A stretch of DNA of 64,000 nucleotides. Source: Triangularia verruculosa (lineage: Eukaryota; Ascomycota; Sordariomycetes; Sordariales; Podosporaceae). The translations under genes were made by a program, and so were the position numbers. Positions 24,647 through 35,340 of the stretch are shown here, in pieces. The notes below the pieces were generated by a model. The model was not told the DNA's origin. It was given only the letters and a program-made list of their open reading frames with translations, and did not search any database. The stretch lies in NCBI GenBank assembly GCA_033296885.1, contig MU864032.1, forward strand, positions 1 through 64,000, read 5' to 3'. Position 1 is the first letter of the stretch. Every line of letters begins with the position of its first letter.

Positions 24647-25227
24647 GGAGTGTGTTTCGTCGAACGTGTATGATGTGCGGGAAAGCCTGGTAAGGTAAGG
24701 TAGGTAGGTTTTCTTAAGTCTCACCTTTTAACCCATCTCCTCCAACAGCCAACAGAATTAGCGAGCCTCGTCAAGAGCTGAGTCTTTCCTGCTCAAGCAT
24801 TGCATTAGCGCAGATGTAGTGCAACCAATAAATGCCCCAAGGTCCAAGCCGGCAACAAGTTACCTAAGATAAAGTAATAAGATGTTCGTATATCCACAGA
24901 CGGCCAAACCGGGCAACTCCTCGCACATTGGGTACGAGACGCGATTGGATGCTTACAAAGGGGCGTCATGCAAGTTGGGATGTCAGATGTCGACCGTGCA
25001 GGGTGACGCGGGGCTATATCTGCAAATAGTTAGTCAATAATGGGCGTGGGGTGGTGTGGCAGAGGGAGCCTTGCCTTGACTGAGGTGTTTCAGTGAATAT
25101 ATGTGTAAGCTTTCCTCATTGTCTCGCACCCTCAGGCAAAGGTCTCGTCTACTACCTAGGGTATACTAGGTACCTTACCTGCCTTGCACATCGAGAAGTC
25201 TCCCAGACACGATCCACGAACTTCACC

Positions 25228-27624
25228 ATGGTTAAGCCTCAACGTCGAGCAACCCTTTTGGGTTATGAGCAGCCCACACGAGCTGGAGATAACTATATAC
25301 ACCAAGACTCGACGAAGCGACAGGACTACTTTGCTCCGAGAAGAACTCAATGGAATCTGAACGCCGATTCCATCATTCAAAAACTTAATTGCCATACCTC
25401 TTTCCCTGTCCAGGAAGGTTACGAGCTTGTTGACTTGCCGAGATTCACCGACGCGCTCAACTACCAGGTTTCGGAAGAGCAGCAGTTCGAGCTGTGGTGT
25501 CTTGAGGTCCGCCGGCTTGTGGACAATGTAAACCAGCAGGAGCCTCTTCAGGTGGAGGGTCACGACGAGTGGTTCGGGAAGGCGGATCGAGAGGGATACC
25601 TGAAGCTTGATAAGTTGGCGACACAACTGAGCTTCGCAACTAGAATTTGCATTCTGGATAATGAGCTACTTCTTCTGGAGTTTGAGCCGATAAGTTCCAA
25701 CCCGTCTAATTTTCAGATTTCAAAACGCGAGCTGTCGAAGTTTGCGTCTGGGCCCGGATCTTCCACTTACGATGGCTCCATCCGGTTAAAAGACGAAAAC
25801 GACCGATGCTACCAGGCGTTAGTGAACTATGTCACGGGTACGTTGGTGAGAGTGCTCCTACGAGCCACTTCGGGCCAGTTTTGGGACGATAACGTTGTGA
25901 TCGCCTTGGCAAAGCTCGCGACCAAGCTCAAGATCGTCGGCTTCGATCTCGAGAAGTCGACGGATGTTTGTCTTTCCGGAGCGCGCGAATGGGATCGTTG
26001 GTTTAGGAACGAGCTGAAGATGGACTTCCCATCTCCCCCAGCGGATAAAGATACAGGTGGCAAAAGTCCCAGAGACAAACAGTTGCAGGCGGCACAGCGC
26101 ACCATTCCCCAGGGAGGAAAAGATTACTTCAGGTTGATGGCTGCCTTTCATCAGTGCATTGCTGTCCTAGTTCAGCAGATTTCTGGCTATCTGCGTTCTT
26201 TCCCCGACACAACGGTCGTCACCGATTCGTTTGAGGCCTGTTCTATCGTCTACGATACAGGTTTCAAGGAGGCCCGTGCCGTGCTCTGTCAACAGCGCTC
26301 GGGTGCCATTGGAGGGTCTGGCGATATCAAAGAGGTCCATTGCGTGGGCTTCGCATTCGACGTTTGCCTTGAGGTATTGGAGCAGTTGATGGAGGGCCAG
26401 CGCCTATCTTCGGAGGGAAGCCTACCACCGAGTACAGCGTATGTTTCGGTTCATTGGACGTGGACCCCAATCCTGCCGCGCAAGCTGGGTGATGATGGGA
26501 TTCAATTAGGGGAATCCAAAATTGGACACATATATCTGGCTTCGATGCGCGATGTCACAACAGCTATCGTGCCTTTCCTCATGGTCTGTGGAAACTTTAT
26601 GAGGCAGCTTCGCGGTATGCTGGTCGCCGTTGATTCCATATCCAAGCCCGGGACAGTCAAAATGTGCGATGATGTACCCTTCTTGGCTGCATTTATGCTC
26701 CGCACAAGCAATTATCGCTCGACGACGAGTCCCGATTATACATCAGTCAGCTTGTGTTCCATTGCATTGAAGCGCTCCCTCGGTCACTGGAATTCTACGG
26801 GGGTTGGTGATGCTCCTGCATCCTCAGGGTGCGTGCAAGGCAACACTGAAGCTAATACCAAGCTTCGTAGTGAGTTACAGGCAGCAAACGCGGATATGAC
26901 ACGGGTGCTCAGGAAGATTGACAGCTGGGCTATTGACGCGACATCCATCATCATCCCCTATCGTCGCTACTGTTGGGGCACATTCTTCCTGTGCGGACTT
27001 CTAGTTGTCGGTGGACTGGCCATTGGAGTGTCGGTTCAAACGCGCATAGAGGGCGTGGACCCCTTCAACATTTCCACCTTTTGTTGGGTCTTGGCAGGTT
27101 TCTTGATTCTTGTGGCCAAGTCCATCCGCGTCCAGGAGTGGCCATGGCGCGACTTCTTTCTGGGCCGTGTTGTATGCAAATCGGTATCCGAAGTTGTTGC
27201 CGTCAGTTCAGTTGATGCCCAGCAACTGTTATCCGTACTACTCCGTCTAGAGCCCGTGATGATACTCGACAAGCGCGGCCCTTTCGAAGCTATCTTTACT
27301 CGTCGAAACCAAGAAACAGGCTTTGCTATTGACGTACCGATAGGCACTGCTGCCTTGAACGAAGGTGGCTGCTTTTTCGTCAAAGTCTTGTCCGACACCG
27401 GTCCAGTCTTTGTATGCTTGCGGATCAATTACGGGAGGCCGTACACAAGCATCGAGTATCAGGGTGGGACGACGGCCGGCGAGGAGGTCATGTACTCACA
27501 GCGTGACACGCCTTGGGGTTGGGACAGAGGTTCTAACAAGGGACCGCTGTACTCCCTCAGCACCAGTTCAGTGACTTGGACCCGCGTCATTGGTCTACAA
27601 TGCGACAAAGCTTATTTCGATTAG
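25228..27624 (+). CDS. Large membrane-anchored protein of unknown function
   Basis: A single uninterrupted 798-aa frame, unusual among these intron-rich neighbours. The ATG at 25228 has a good context (TTCACCATGG); the frame is open upstream without need. Most of the protein is a soluble-looking N-terminal ~600 residues with few motifs. Two hydrophobic segments follow (TFFLCGLLVVGGLAIGVSV and FCWVLAGFLILVA), then a ~150-residue C-terminal domain containing PWGWDRG. I do not recognise a catalytic domain. It is divergent from AAA+ ATPase 2, 580 bp apart, and may share control with it. Similar hypothetical proteins are common in filamentous ascomycetes. Confidence 0.75.
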   Translation: MVKPQRRATLLGYEQPTRAGDNYIHQDSTKRQDYFAPRRTQWNLNADSIIQKLNCHTSFPVQEGYELVDLPRFTDALNYQVSEEQQFELWCLEVRRLVDNVNQQEPLQVEGHDEWFGKADREGYLKLDKLATQLSFATRICILDNELLLLEFEPISSNPSNFQISKRELSKFASGPGSSTYDGSIRLKDENDRCYQALVNYVTGTLVRVLLRATSGQFWDDNVVIALAKLATKLKIVGFDLEKSTDVCLSGAREWDRWFRNELKMDFPSPPADKDTGGKSPRDKQLQAAQRTIPQGGKDYFRLMAAFHQCIAVLVQQISGYLRSFPDTTVVTDSFEACSIVYDTGFKEARAVLCQQRSGAIGGSGDIKEVHCVGFAFDVCLEVLEQLMEGQRLSSEGSLPPSTAYVSVHWTWTPILPRKLGDDGIQLGESKIGHIYLASMRDVTTAIVPFLMVCGNFMRQLRGMLVAVDSISKPGTVKMCDDVPFLAAFMLRTSNYRSTTSPDYTSVSLCSIALKRSLGHWNSTGVGDAPASSGCVQGNTEANTKLRSELQAANADMTRVLRKIDSWAIDATSIIIPYRRYCWGTFFLCGLLVVGGLAIGVSVQTRIEGVDPFNISTFCWVLAGFLILVAKSIRVQEWPWRDFFLGRVVCKSVSEVVAVSSVDAQQLLSVLLRLEPVMILDKRGPFEAIFTRRNQETGFAIDVPIGTAALNEGGCFFVKVLSDTGPVFVCLRINYGRPYTSIEYQGGTTAGEEVMYSQRDTPWGWDRGSNKGPLYSLSTSSVTWTRVIGLQCDKAYFD

Positions 27625-28416
27625 TCTAGGTACTGGCAGCAAGGTTCTAAAGCTGCCTACTCGGGATAGGTACTGTTACAAGGTGCCATCAGACACAGCT
27701 ACCTAAGGTACCTACCGCAATATGTACCAATATCTGGAAAGATGAGAATTCTAGAATATACCATAGCATCATTTGCGCCCTCAGACTTCAGATAGGTGGG
27801 CATGGTACTTGTGCGGGCGGCGGGAAAATTGTCTGGCTTAATCTATGTACGTGGCTAGGTAGACGGTAAAGGGGCTAACTAGGTATCGCTCCTAGGCTAG
27901 AGGCCTGGAAAGGATACCGACCCAAGAATCCTGCAACAGGGGAAGATATCTTTATTGCTTAGGTACTTTACTCATATTCCGACCCCATCTTGCGCCATGC
28001 ATCCGCATTCAACCCGGGCGCTAACTCAGAAGATGATGAGAGTGTCCGCGAGGCTATCTAGATCATATGTCATGCCCCTCCCCATCTGGCCTCATCCATG
28101 GCCCTCTAGGAAACAGCGACAGCATTAGAACCTAGGCTACAAAAACAGTCACCTTGGTGTGCATGAGCTCTTAGATGAGTCCCAACTGCATGTGACAGTA
28201 GGTGACTCTAAAAGGGCCCATATCTAGTCGTTGGATCGTAGTTTTGCTTCTTAATTTGCTGCGACCATCTTTCAGGTATATAACCTCTCATTGCGGGAAT
28301 TGGTACCTGGGTATGTAACGCTCTAGTGTATTTACTTGAGTCTATAGGCAAGCCTCCCCATCAACCTGGTTTAACCATCAAACTCAACCCTAAAACTGCG
28401 CCTTATTAGGTGTTCT
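27625..28416. other. Convergent intergenic region
   Basis: No gene is supported. The stretch is rich in the TAGGTA motif family (near 27628, 27701, 27856 and 27880), including CTACCTAAGGTACCTACC. Confidence 0.5.
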
Positions 28417-29522
28417 TTACCGATCCCCCTTCACCAGCCCCGCCGTTTCATCCAGTCTCACCACATACTTCACTCCGCTCGCCCTTCCGTTCTTCAAATC
28501 CCCCAGCGCCTTCTGCAGCCCTCCCAAACCGCCCGGGACAACCTCCACCCTCTGGGGCTTAAACCACCCCTCCGCCAATCCCCTGGCCATATACCTGAAG
28601 TAGACATACCCAAAGTCCTTATGATTCCCGTGAACATCCGCGACCATGGTAAGGCTATTCTTTTGCCCCTCCACCAGCTCAACCTTCTCCCTGCTAAGCA
28701 CAAGCGTGACGTGCCCACCGTCTGTGGACAGAACCTTGGAGATGTTGTCGATGCTCTCGTCGATCGATACCGCATCGAGAACGTGCTTCAGTTCTCTACC
28801 ATTGAGCGCCTTCTTGATGCCCTCCACGGTGGCTTCCGGGCCGTCGCGGTAATCAACCACCACGTCGCCCTTTGATGGGTCGAGGAACTGAGCAACGTAG
28901 TCTTTTGATGACCCGGCAACGCAGATCAGGGGGTGGATGTTGCTCCTAAGAGCAAACTGCAGGCCGTAGATACCGACAGCGGATGACGCGCCGTAGATCA
29001 GGAGCGGAATGTCGGTGACTTTGTCCTTGCTGACATCTGGTGACCAGGGCTGGGGGAGGTTTAGCTTGTTGTACAGCCCGAGTGCCGCCGTCATAGCCGC
29101 CAGAGGCAAAGCAGCGGCTTCCTCGAATGAGGTATTCTTGGGAACGTGGAAGGTGGTGTGCTGCCACGCAATGGCATATTCAGCGAAACTTCCATGGGGC
29201 GTGCGCATCTCGTGGAAGGCGGCGACGCGGTCGCCGGGCTTGAATTCGAATACATTTGAGCCGACGGAGTGCACTATGCCGGCGATGTCATCGCCTTGGT
29301 TGGTGCGGTTGTCTTGCTCGAAGAAGTAGGGGACTTTCCAATCCTTTGGGTTGGTGCCGGTGACGACGACCTTGATGAGGATGTGGTCAGGAGATGGGAG
29401 AGAGGGGATGGGGGTGTCGACAATCTCGACTTGAGGGCCTAGCGAGAGGGGTTAGTATAGGGGTACCAGTGTGAATAAAAGGGGGTGCATGAAGTACCTT
29501 GGCTGACGAGTGCTTCTTTCAT
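28417..29522 (-). CDS. MDR-superfamily quinone/enoyl reductase
   Basis: Two exons (29522-29498 and 29438-28417, intron 59 nt) give 348 aa. The N-terminal GroES-like part contains GTNPKDWK and QGDDIAGIVHSVG, and the nucleotide-binding part has the Rossmann fingerprint YGASSAVGIYGLQFA. There are no classic zinc-ligand cysteines, so this is a zinc-independent medium-chain dehydrogenase/reductase similar to quinone oxidoreductases and to ToxD-like trans-enoyl reductases. NAD(P)H-dependent reduction of a quinone or enone is the likely reaction; the substrate is unknown. No polyketide synthase is nearby, so a secondary-metabolite role is not supported by context. Confidence 0.88.
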
Positions 29523-30366
29523 CTTGACGGTCTTATGAATTATGAGCTTAGGTATTAGGTAGGTTTCTCAAAATTATCAATACTACTTATTCAGGTAGTG
29601 GCACATCTCGAAAGCCGATGTGTCTTCGTCCCTTAATATACTTATGACGCGCACATGACTTGTTTCCGAGATCTGGCATCGTCGTCCCATTTCCCACCAA
29701 TCCAACCCCACAGGTTACCCACTGGGGGGCGACGGGCCATTGTTCTTACCCGATTTTTACCAACAACAACACCCGTCTCGAATGTTCCCCCGTCACCTTA
29801 CTAATATTATTATATTGTACAGCCCTTCAGGATCACAAAAGTTCGCGCGGCATAGCAATCGCCAGCAAAATAATTAGCCTTTGTAATCCTGGAGGGTTGT
29901 ACACAAACCACAAAAGTCTCCGGTGGAGGCTCCGTATACTCTGCGACTCCGCGACTCCGCACCGGAAGATCAAAAGCTGATGGATTCAACGTCAAAATCG
30001 AGCGCTACAACTCCGTGATAGGGACTAACTGAATGTGACCCATGCCAAGGCCCTTTTCTTGGTGATTTGGTAAGCAAACAAAGATAGAGCTCCAACCCCG
30101 GCCGCCGCGGGGCCCACGCACGCTCGGCACACTTCCCCGGCCATGCCGTCGGCATATCACTCGCCTTTACCACCCAGTGCCGGGAACACCTGTCGATGCA
30201 GTGCCGGTGGCTAACGCCCCGAAGAAACGTGGGTTTAAACCATAGCCAGATAATCATTGCGAAGCGTCGTAATCATGTCAAGCGGAAAGAAGGCAACAGC
30301 CACAAATTCGTGTCATAACAAATGTATTGATGTGCGAACTATCATAAGTCCAGTGCCTGAGCGACC
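29523..30366. other. Intergenic region
   Basis: No gene is supported. Contains clustered CTCCG repeats around 29923-29960 (CTCCGTATACTCTGCGACTCCGCGACTCCGC, in two pieces), otherwise unremarkable. Confidence 0.45.
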
Positions 30367-31640
30367 TTACTCATAGATGAAGCAAAAAGGCCCATCAATC
30401 GAAGACTGCAGCTCCCTCAGCGGAACACCAGGCGAAACAAAGCCAAACGGCACCGGCATGTCCAGCGTGACATTGGCACTCGGAGGCACTATCAATGCAT
30501 CATTAGCATCAGCCTCTCAATCATCACCACCGACTGAAGAATAACTCACCATTGCCCGAAGTTTGCGTCCCCCAAACCACCTTCGTCCTCCTCGCCTGAT
30601 CCTGCCCCTGCCAAATCGCAAACATCCTATCCAGATTCGAGTGATGCAGATAAAACATCGGATCCGACGGACTGGCATATGTATCAAGCTGCACCGTCCC
30701 AAGCAAGAAATGGCCCCCGCCATGCACCCCACTGCCCCCGGGGGCTGTGTCCAAGTTGACATTAAACGCCGCGTAGCTCTCGCTCTCCAGCAAGAAGCTC
30801 ACGTTCCTCGGCCGGAGCGCGCGCTGGCTCAACGACGGCGAGAGATCACGGGTTAGGCAACGGGGGTTATACCCCAGCCCATCGTCCGGTCCCTGGGGCG
30901 CATACCCAATCGGTCCCAGGTTGATCTTGAACTTGTCAAATGCCAGTGGCCCCGACACGCATCCGCCGCCGGTGGCAGGAGGAAAGGTAATCGGCCCTAT
31001 ATTAGGAATGCTAATGGTGATGGGATCACGATCAGGGACATAGGCCCCGTTGGTACCCAAAGACGTCGGACTGCCGTCGAAGACTGGGTGCTGGGATTGG
31101 TCTCGCCAGTAGAGCGTCCAGTCCCAGTAGGGTTGCGTGCCTTTGTACCCGCACTCCTCTCTCAGCGCGGTCTCGAACAGCCAGATGAGATACCTGTGGT
31201 ATGCCAAAAAGAAGCCGTTGGCGTGGACGAAGGGGGTGAGCTGGATGTGGGAGACGACAAAGTCGTCGAAGCGGGAGCGGGCGCCGGGGATGACGGATTG
31301 AGGGGTGATACCCGGTTTGGCGGAGAGGCAGTAGATGGCTTTGAGGTAGGCCTTGCGTTCAAATTTGGTGAGTTTACTCCTTTGTGGGGTTGGGTATTAG
31401 TTGATGTGATGGTGAAAAAAGGAGGCGAAAAAGACGAACATACCATTCTTTGCGGCGGCGGATATTATTCTTTGTGTAACCCGTCTTGCGCCTCTTGACG
31501 GTGTCCTCAATATACTTTTGGTACTTCCTGTCGAACTCGTTGATCTTTTTGGTGGCGGCCTTCTCAGGGTCAGGTCCGGGAGCGGCGAGGATAAGGGAAG
31601 CAAGGGGCAGGAGCCCGGCGATGAAAGAGGAGACCTTCAT
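30367..31640 (-). CDS. Secreted tyrosinase
   Basis: Type-3 copper enzyme that hydroxylates monophenols and oxidises o-diphenols. Three exons (31640-31444, 31379-30550, 30488-30367; introns 64 and 61 nt) give 382 aa. A signal peptide covers ~1-20 (SFIAGLLPLASLILAAP). The CuA ligands are H110, H118 and H127 (SHIQLTPFVH, then FFLAYHRYLIW), followed by PYWDWT. The CuB ligands are H284 and H288 (VHGGGH) and H310/H311 (FYLHHSNLDR). The length fits the short secreted fungal tyrosinases that lack the C-terminal shielding domain. The last exon encodes VPPSANVTLDMPVPFG and ends shortly after a Cys, as in the family. A TATA-like box lies upstream. Confidence 0.95.
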
Positions 31641-31713
31641 AGTAGTGGTGGTGAAGAGGGCGAAGGGGTGGCGAGAGAAGATCAACTGAACAAAACACTC
31701 GACTAAAGGGCTG

Positions 31714-31721
31714 GCTTTATA
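31714..31721 (-). promoter_or_regulatory. TATA-like box of the tyrosinase gene
   Basis: The minus strand reads TATAAAGC about 75 bp upstream of the start codon, which is a suitable TATA position for a short leader. Confidence 0.5.
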
Positions 31722-32852
31722 CCTCCATCTCACCCATCAGCACAGGTTCCGTTGGGATATCTTCACCACCCCATCGGTGATATTCTCAGCCCATCCCTGT
31801 ATCTCCCATGTATGTCAGTCATCTGGCTACCATGCTGCGACCACACTCACGCGCCTCAGAGGCGCCGGAATCATTCCGGGCGCATTGTATACAGTACACT
31901 GTAAAGAAATATCAGGACAGTCTGCCCAAAACTGACAGCAGATGACCGGGGCACGACCTCTCCCACGTGGCTTATCCTAGGCTATTGATACCCTACAGCA
32001 GAGCCCGTCCAACTCACCGCAGCCTTACCACCTCCTATCTCAAGCTGTCTTTTTTCTCACGTATTCCGGGTCACCCTCACCAAACTATCTCCGGGCATGT
32101 GCTCGCGGAGCACACACCTTGGCATCATGTACCAAGGCGCGGGGAAAGCTGTCCGTGGCACGCATTCGCTAACAAAACGACCCCGACTTGTATCCAACTG
32201 CGTACATGTTGCAGTGCCATTATTGGTTTCAAGATCCAACGGCAGAGCAGAGCAGCTACTGTGTACGACCTGCATACGCCGCATTCCGTCTCCCCCGTTC
32301 TACTGCTGTCTGTCTCCCAACCGTTCAAAGAATTCACCGAACGCCATGAGCCCGGCCATTTTACCCACCTTCTGAATTTTCACCCAGCTGTCGGGTATAT
32401 CACGCGAAATCACACCATGACACAACAGACGGTCGATTGCTGGGGAGGTATCTCATCTTGAGGTAATGAGTATGACCGTGTTGTTGTTTGATCAGGGACT
32501 CATCAAACCTCAGCTACCTAGGTATCTTACCTGATGCTCTCAACAAACTCCAGTAAATCCGTTGGGAAGGAGCGTAATCCCGCGGCGGCTCAAGCTAAGC
32601 CTGCAAAAGGGTACCTACCTTGCCGCCTCCCAACAGACGCCGCATGGGAGTCCAGCATCCCGACTGGACGTATTACACGTGGTTTGTGACCGACAGCACT
32701 TGTGCCGCAACGCCACATAATTCCTATACAGTTACACTCAATATCGACTACCGTCCCGAGCCGCACCCTTTCTTTGTCGATCGTACTAAATCCAAACATC
32801 CAATTTCCATGTAGAAAAACATGGCATAATCCAAAAACCTTCATCAAACCCC
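31722..32852. other. Intergenic region
   Basis: About 1.1 kb without a supportable gene. A long plus-strand frame (31967-32461) has no family features or splice context and is treated as chance. TACCTAGGTA occurs at 32515. Confidence 0.45.
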
Positions 32853-33729
32853 CTACTCGTTGTAAACCTCCTCCCCCTCGGCGCAATCAACCCCCTCCCT
32901 CACCACTCTTTCAACCGCCTCCTCCACCCCCTCTCCACCATCCAACAAATCAACCCAGCAGTTCTTCACTCCATCCTTCGCAAGCAGTTGATCCGCCACA
33001 ACTGCCACCGTCTCCCTGCCCACCTCCCCCTGCGACCCCTTCGTCCTCCCCAGCTCAACCTTCCCCGCCGGCTCAAGCGTCAAAGTCCCCGGCCTCAGAC
33101 AAATCCCCACCAACCTCCCACTCTTTTTCGATACCCGATACAGCTCCTCATCAGCAGCAACCTTGGCCTTGTAATACGTCGGCAAAACCTCATTGTTAAC
33201 ATGCTGCGCGGCTTTCCATTCCTCATCCGACCACCACGAAGGCTTCACCTTTCTCGACCCAAGGTACGACACCAGCAAAAATTTTGTGATAGACGGAATA
33301 GACTCCGAAGCGCGGATGAAGTGAATGCAAGCATCACGATCAATAGCGTAGGTCTGAAAGATTGTTAGCAATGTTCATATTTATAGAGGGGGGACAGAGA
33401 TGTAGGTAAATTACCCGTTCCGGACCACCCTTCCCACCTGCACCGGCGCTCCAAACAACATAATCCACCTCCTTCCCTTCTCCTCCCCCTTCCTTTCCGG
33501 CCTCTTCAATCACGCGCTTGGCATCAGCCTCGGATTTGACCTCCTCCAAGCTCCTGACAAGCACGTTCAACTTCCCCTTGCTCTCTCCTGCTGCTAGCTT
33601 CTTGATGGTAGGGACTTGCTCCTGCGACCGGATCACGCTCGTGACGGTCCATGCCCGCTTCAGAAGCAGGGGGGTGAGGAGCTGGGCCACCTTGCCGTGC
33701 CCGCCGAGGAGGAGAACGTGGTGGGACAT
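32853..33729 (-). CDS. NAD(P)-binding Rossmann-fold protein (atypical SDR)
   Basis: Two exons (33729-33415, 33353-32853; 61-nt intron) give 271 aa. The N-terminus starts directly with a dinucleotide-binding motif, HVLLLGGHGKVAQLL, typical of atypical short-chain dehydrogenases (NAD(P)H-binding, PF13460-like). The middle strand VDYVVWSAGAGGKGGPER is joined by the intron to YAIDRDACIHFIRAS, followed by FLLVSYLGSRK and a YYKAKVAADEEL segment, where Y-x3-K fits the SDR active site. Likely an NAD(P)H sensor or reductase; the substrate is unknown. Start chosen at the ATG just before the binding motif. Confidence 0.88.
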
Positions 33730-34257
33730 TTTGGGGGCGATGTTGTTGACGAGGTAGTTGAGTAAGTGGGATTGATTAGGCATTCAGAGCTGGTAACTCT
33801 CTCAGACCATGAAATGAAAGATTGTGAGATTGAGGGAAAAAAGAAAGGGAAAGAGATTCTTGTTGATGACAAACCAACTCGAGTTGGAAATCGCAAATGG
33901 ATTGCATCATCGGATGAACTCGAGGGCGGGGGGGCCGAGACAATCCCGTCTGCCCCACACTCTTCCTCCACCAACTCCCGAACATGTGGTGTAAGGCAGT
34001 GTTTGGTTCAGCTTCACAGTGTCTGTCCGCTGCATTGAATTCAACATCACAAACGAATCATCAAAGGACAAAGTATTGTTTACCCATGCAACCAGTCAAT
34101 TTACAAGGTCACTAGCTGAGCTATCATTAACCAACTCCCCCTTAAACAACGCCAACAATAAAACAAGGTAAAAAGAAATGATCATATCAATCATCATATC
34201 TCACAACAAGAAGAAAAAACAAGACACCCCCAATTTTGTTACACAACCCCCTCACAC
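33730..34257. other. Intergenic region
   Basis: No gene is supported in this ~530-bp gap, which holds the promoter of the Rossmann protein gene and the 3' region of the Asn/Gly-rich protein gene. Confidence 0.5.
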
Positions 34258-35340
34258 TTAGACAGAAACATCGACACCGGGGAAACCAAGAGCTGTGTTC
34301 CACGCAACGGCAGTGGAAGCATCGCGGGTTCCGAGCGCCTGGATCTGAGCCTTGGCGGCCTGGCAAGCGTCCTTGGCAGCCTGGTTGGCGCCGCAGATGT
34401 TGGTGAGCTCGTCACAGATACGGTTGGTGATGATGTTGGGGTTGAGGGCCTCACTCTGGCGAGCGAGGATGGCGGGGTCGATGGCGTTGAAGGTGAACTC
34501 GGTGGCGGCGCGGCCGTTGCGGCCGGGGAGGAAGTTGATGGTGGGGACGCAAGAGCCGAAGTCGAGGGCAGCGTTGTTACCACCGCCGTTGTTGTTGTTG
34601 TTGTTACCATTGCCGGCAGCAGGGGCGGCGGTAGGCTGAGCCACGATGACAGTGGTCAGGGTGCGAGGAGGGCCGCAGTTGACGGCACCACCGTTGTTGC
34701 CGCCATTATTGTTGTTGTTATTGTTGTTACCGCCGTTGTTGTTGTTGTTGTTGTTGTTGCCACCATTGTTATTATTGTTGCCGCCGTTGTTGTTGTTGTT
34801 GTTGTTTCCACCGGCAGCGGGAGCGGCATTGGAGCCGTCAGAGCCCTGAGCAGTGAACTCGGTGAAGCCCTGGGCAGCGGTGATGTCGGCAACGGACTGG
34901 CCGTTGGCGGCGAGAGGGTTGTTCAAGGACTGAGCAGAGCGGGCGTTCTGCTGAGCGGCACCGGGAACATCGGGATCAACGAGAGGGATGATACCGCGGA
35001 GAGCCTCAGTAGCGGGGAGGCTAGCATCAGAGCAGATGCTAGGGATGGAGACGGCAAAGGGGTTGAAGTTCTTCTCAGCTTGGACGACGAGCTTGGCAGC
35101 ATTGATGACAGCAGCATCGTTTCCGAGCTGAGCAACGATCTGGTCGGCAAGCTGGAGCTTGGCGCAGGCGTTGGCACCGGCGAGAAGAACACCGGGAGTC
35201 TGACCGGCCAAGGTGCCGGCAGCACCGGGATTGCCAAAGGCACCGAGGGCCTGGACGGCGCCCTGAACGGCACCTTCCTGACCGAAACGGGCCTCGACAA
35301 CGGCCAGCATAAGGGCGACGATAGCGGCCTTGGAATGCAT
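34258..35340 (-). CDS. Secreted Asn/Gly-rich repeat protein
   Basis: Single-exon gene, 360 aa. Residues 1-17 form a signal peptide (MHSKAAIVALMLAVVEA). Alanine-rich flanking domains enclose a low-complexity tract of Asn runs broken by GG (~180-217), and a shorter Asn/Gly tract near 245-253. Cysteines occur mostly in the globular ends (around residues 59, 103, 220, 263, 310, 317 and 326). Similar ascomycete proteins are often labelled circumsporozoite-like only because of the low-complexity tract; a cell-wall or matrix role is inferred. No GPI signal is evident at the C-terminus. Antisense frames through the tract (poly-Leu, poly-Thr) are artefacts of the repeat. Confidence 0.85.
   Translation of the reverse strand: MHSKAAIVALMLAVVEARFGQEGAVQGAVQALGAFGNPGAAGTLAGQTPGVLLAGANACAKLQLADQIVAQLGNDAAVINAAKLVVQAEKNFNPFAVSIPSICSDASLPATEALRGIIPLVDPDVPGAAQQNARSAQSLNNPLAANGQSVADITAAQGFTEFTAQGSDGSNAAPAAGGNNNNNNNGGNNNNNGGNNNNNNNNGGNNNNNNNNGGNNGGAVNCGPPRTLTTVIVAQPTAAPAAGNGNNNNNNGGGNNAALDFGSCVPTINFLPGRNGRAATEFTFNAIDPAILARQSEALNPNIITNRICDELTNICGANQAAKDACQAAKAQIQALGTRDASTAVAWNTALGFPGVDVSV
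34684..34812. repeat. In-gene trinucleotide tract encoding Asn/Gly
   Basis: The plus strand shows GTT/ATT triplets interrupted by GCCGCC or CCACC pairs, equal to AAC/AAT runs and Gly pairs on the coding strand. Runs are 5-8 Asn long. A tract of this kind is prone to length change by slippage. Confidence 0.85.

Noticed and set aside
28417..31640. Possible secondary-metabolite cluster (ToxD-like reductase plus tyrosinase)
   Set aside because: No polyketide synthase, peptide synthetase, terpene cyclase or transporter is present, and the two genes have separate spacers.
34646..34892. Poly-Leu and poly-Thr frames across the Asn/Gly tract
   Set aside because: They are other-frame readings of the triplet repeat in the secreted protein gene.
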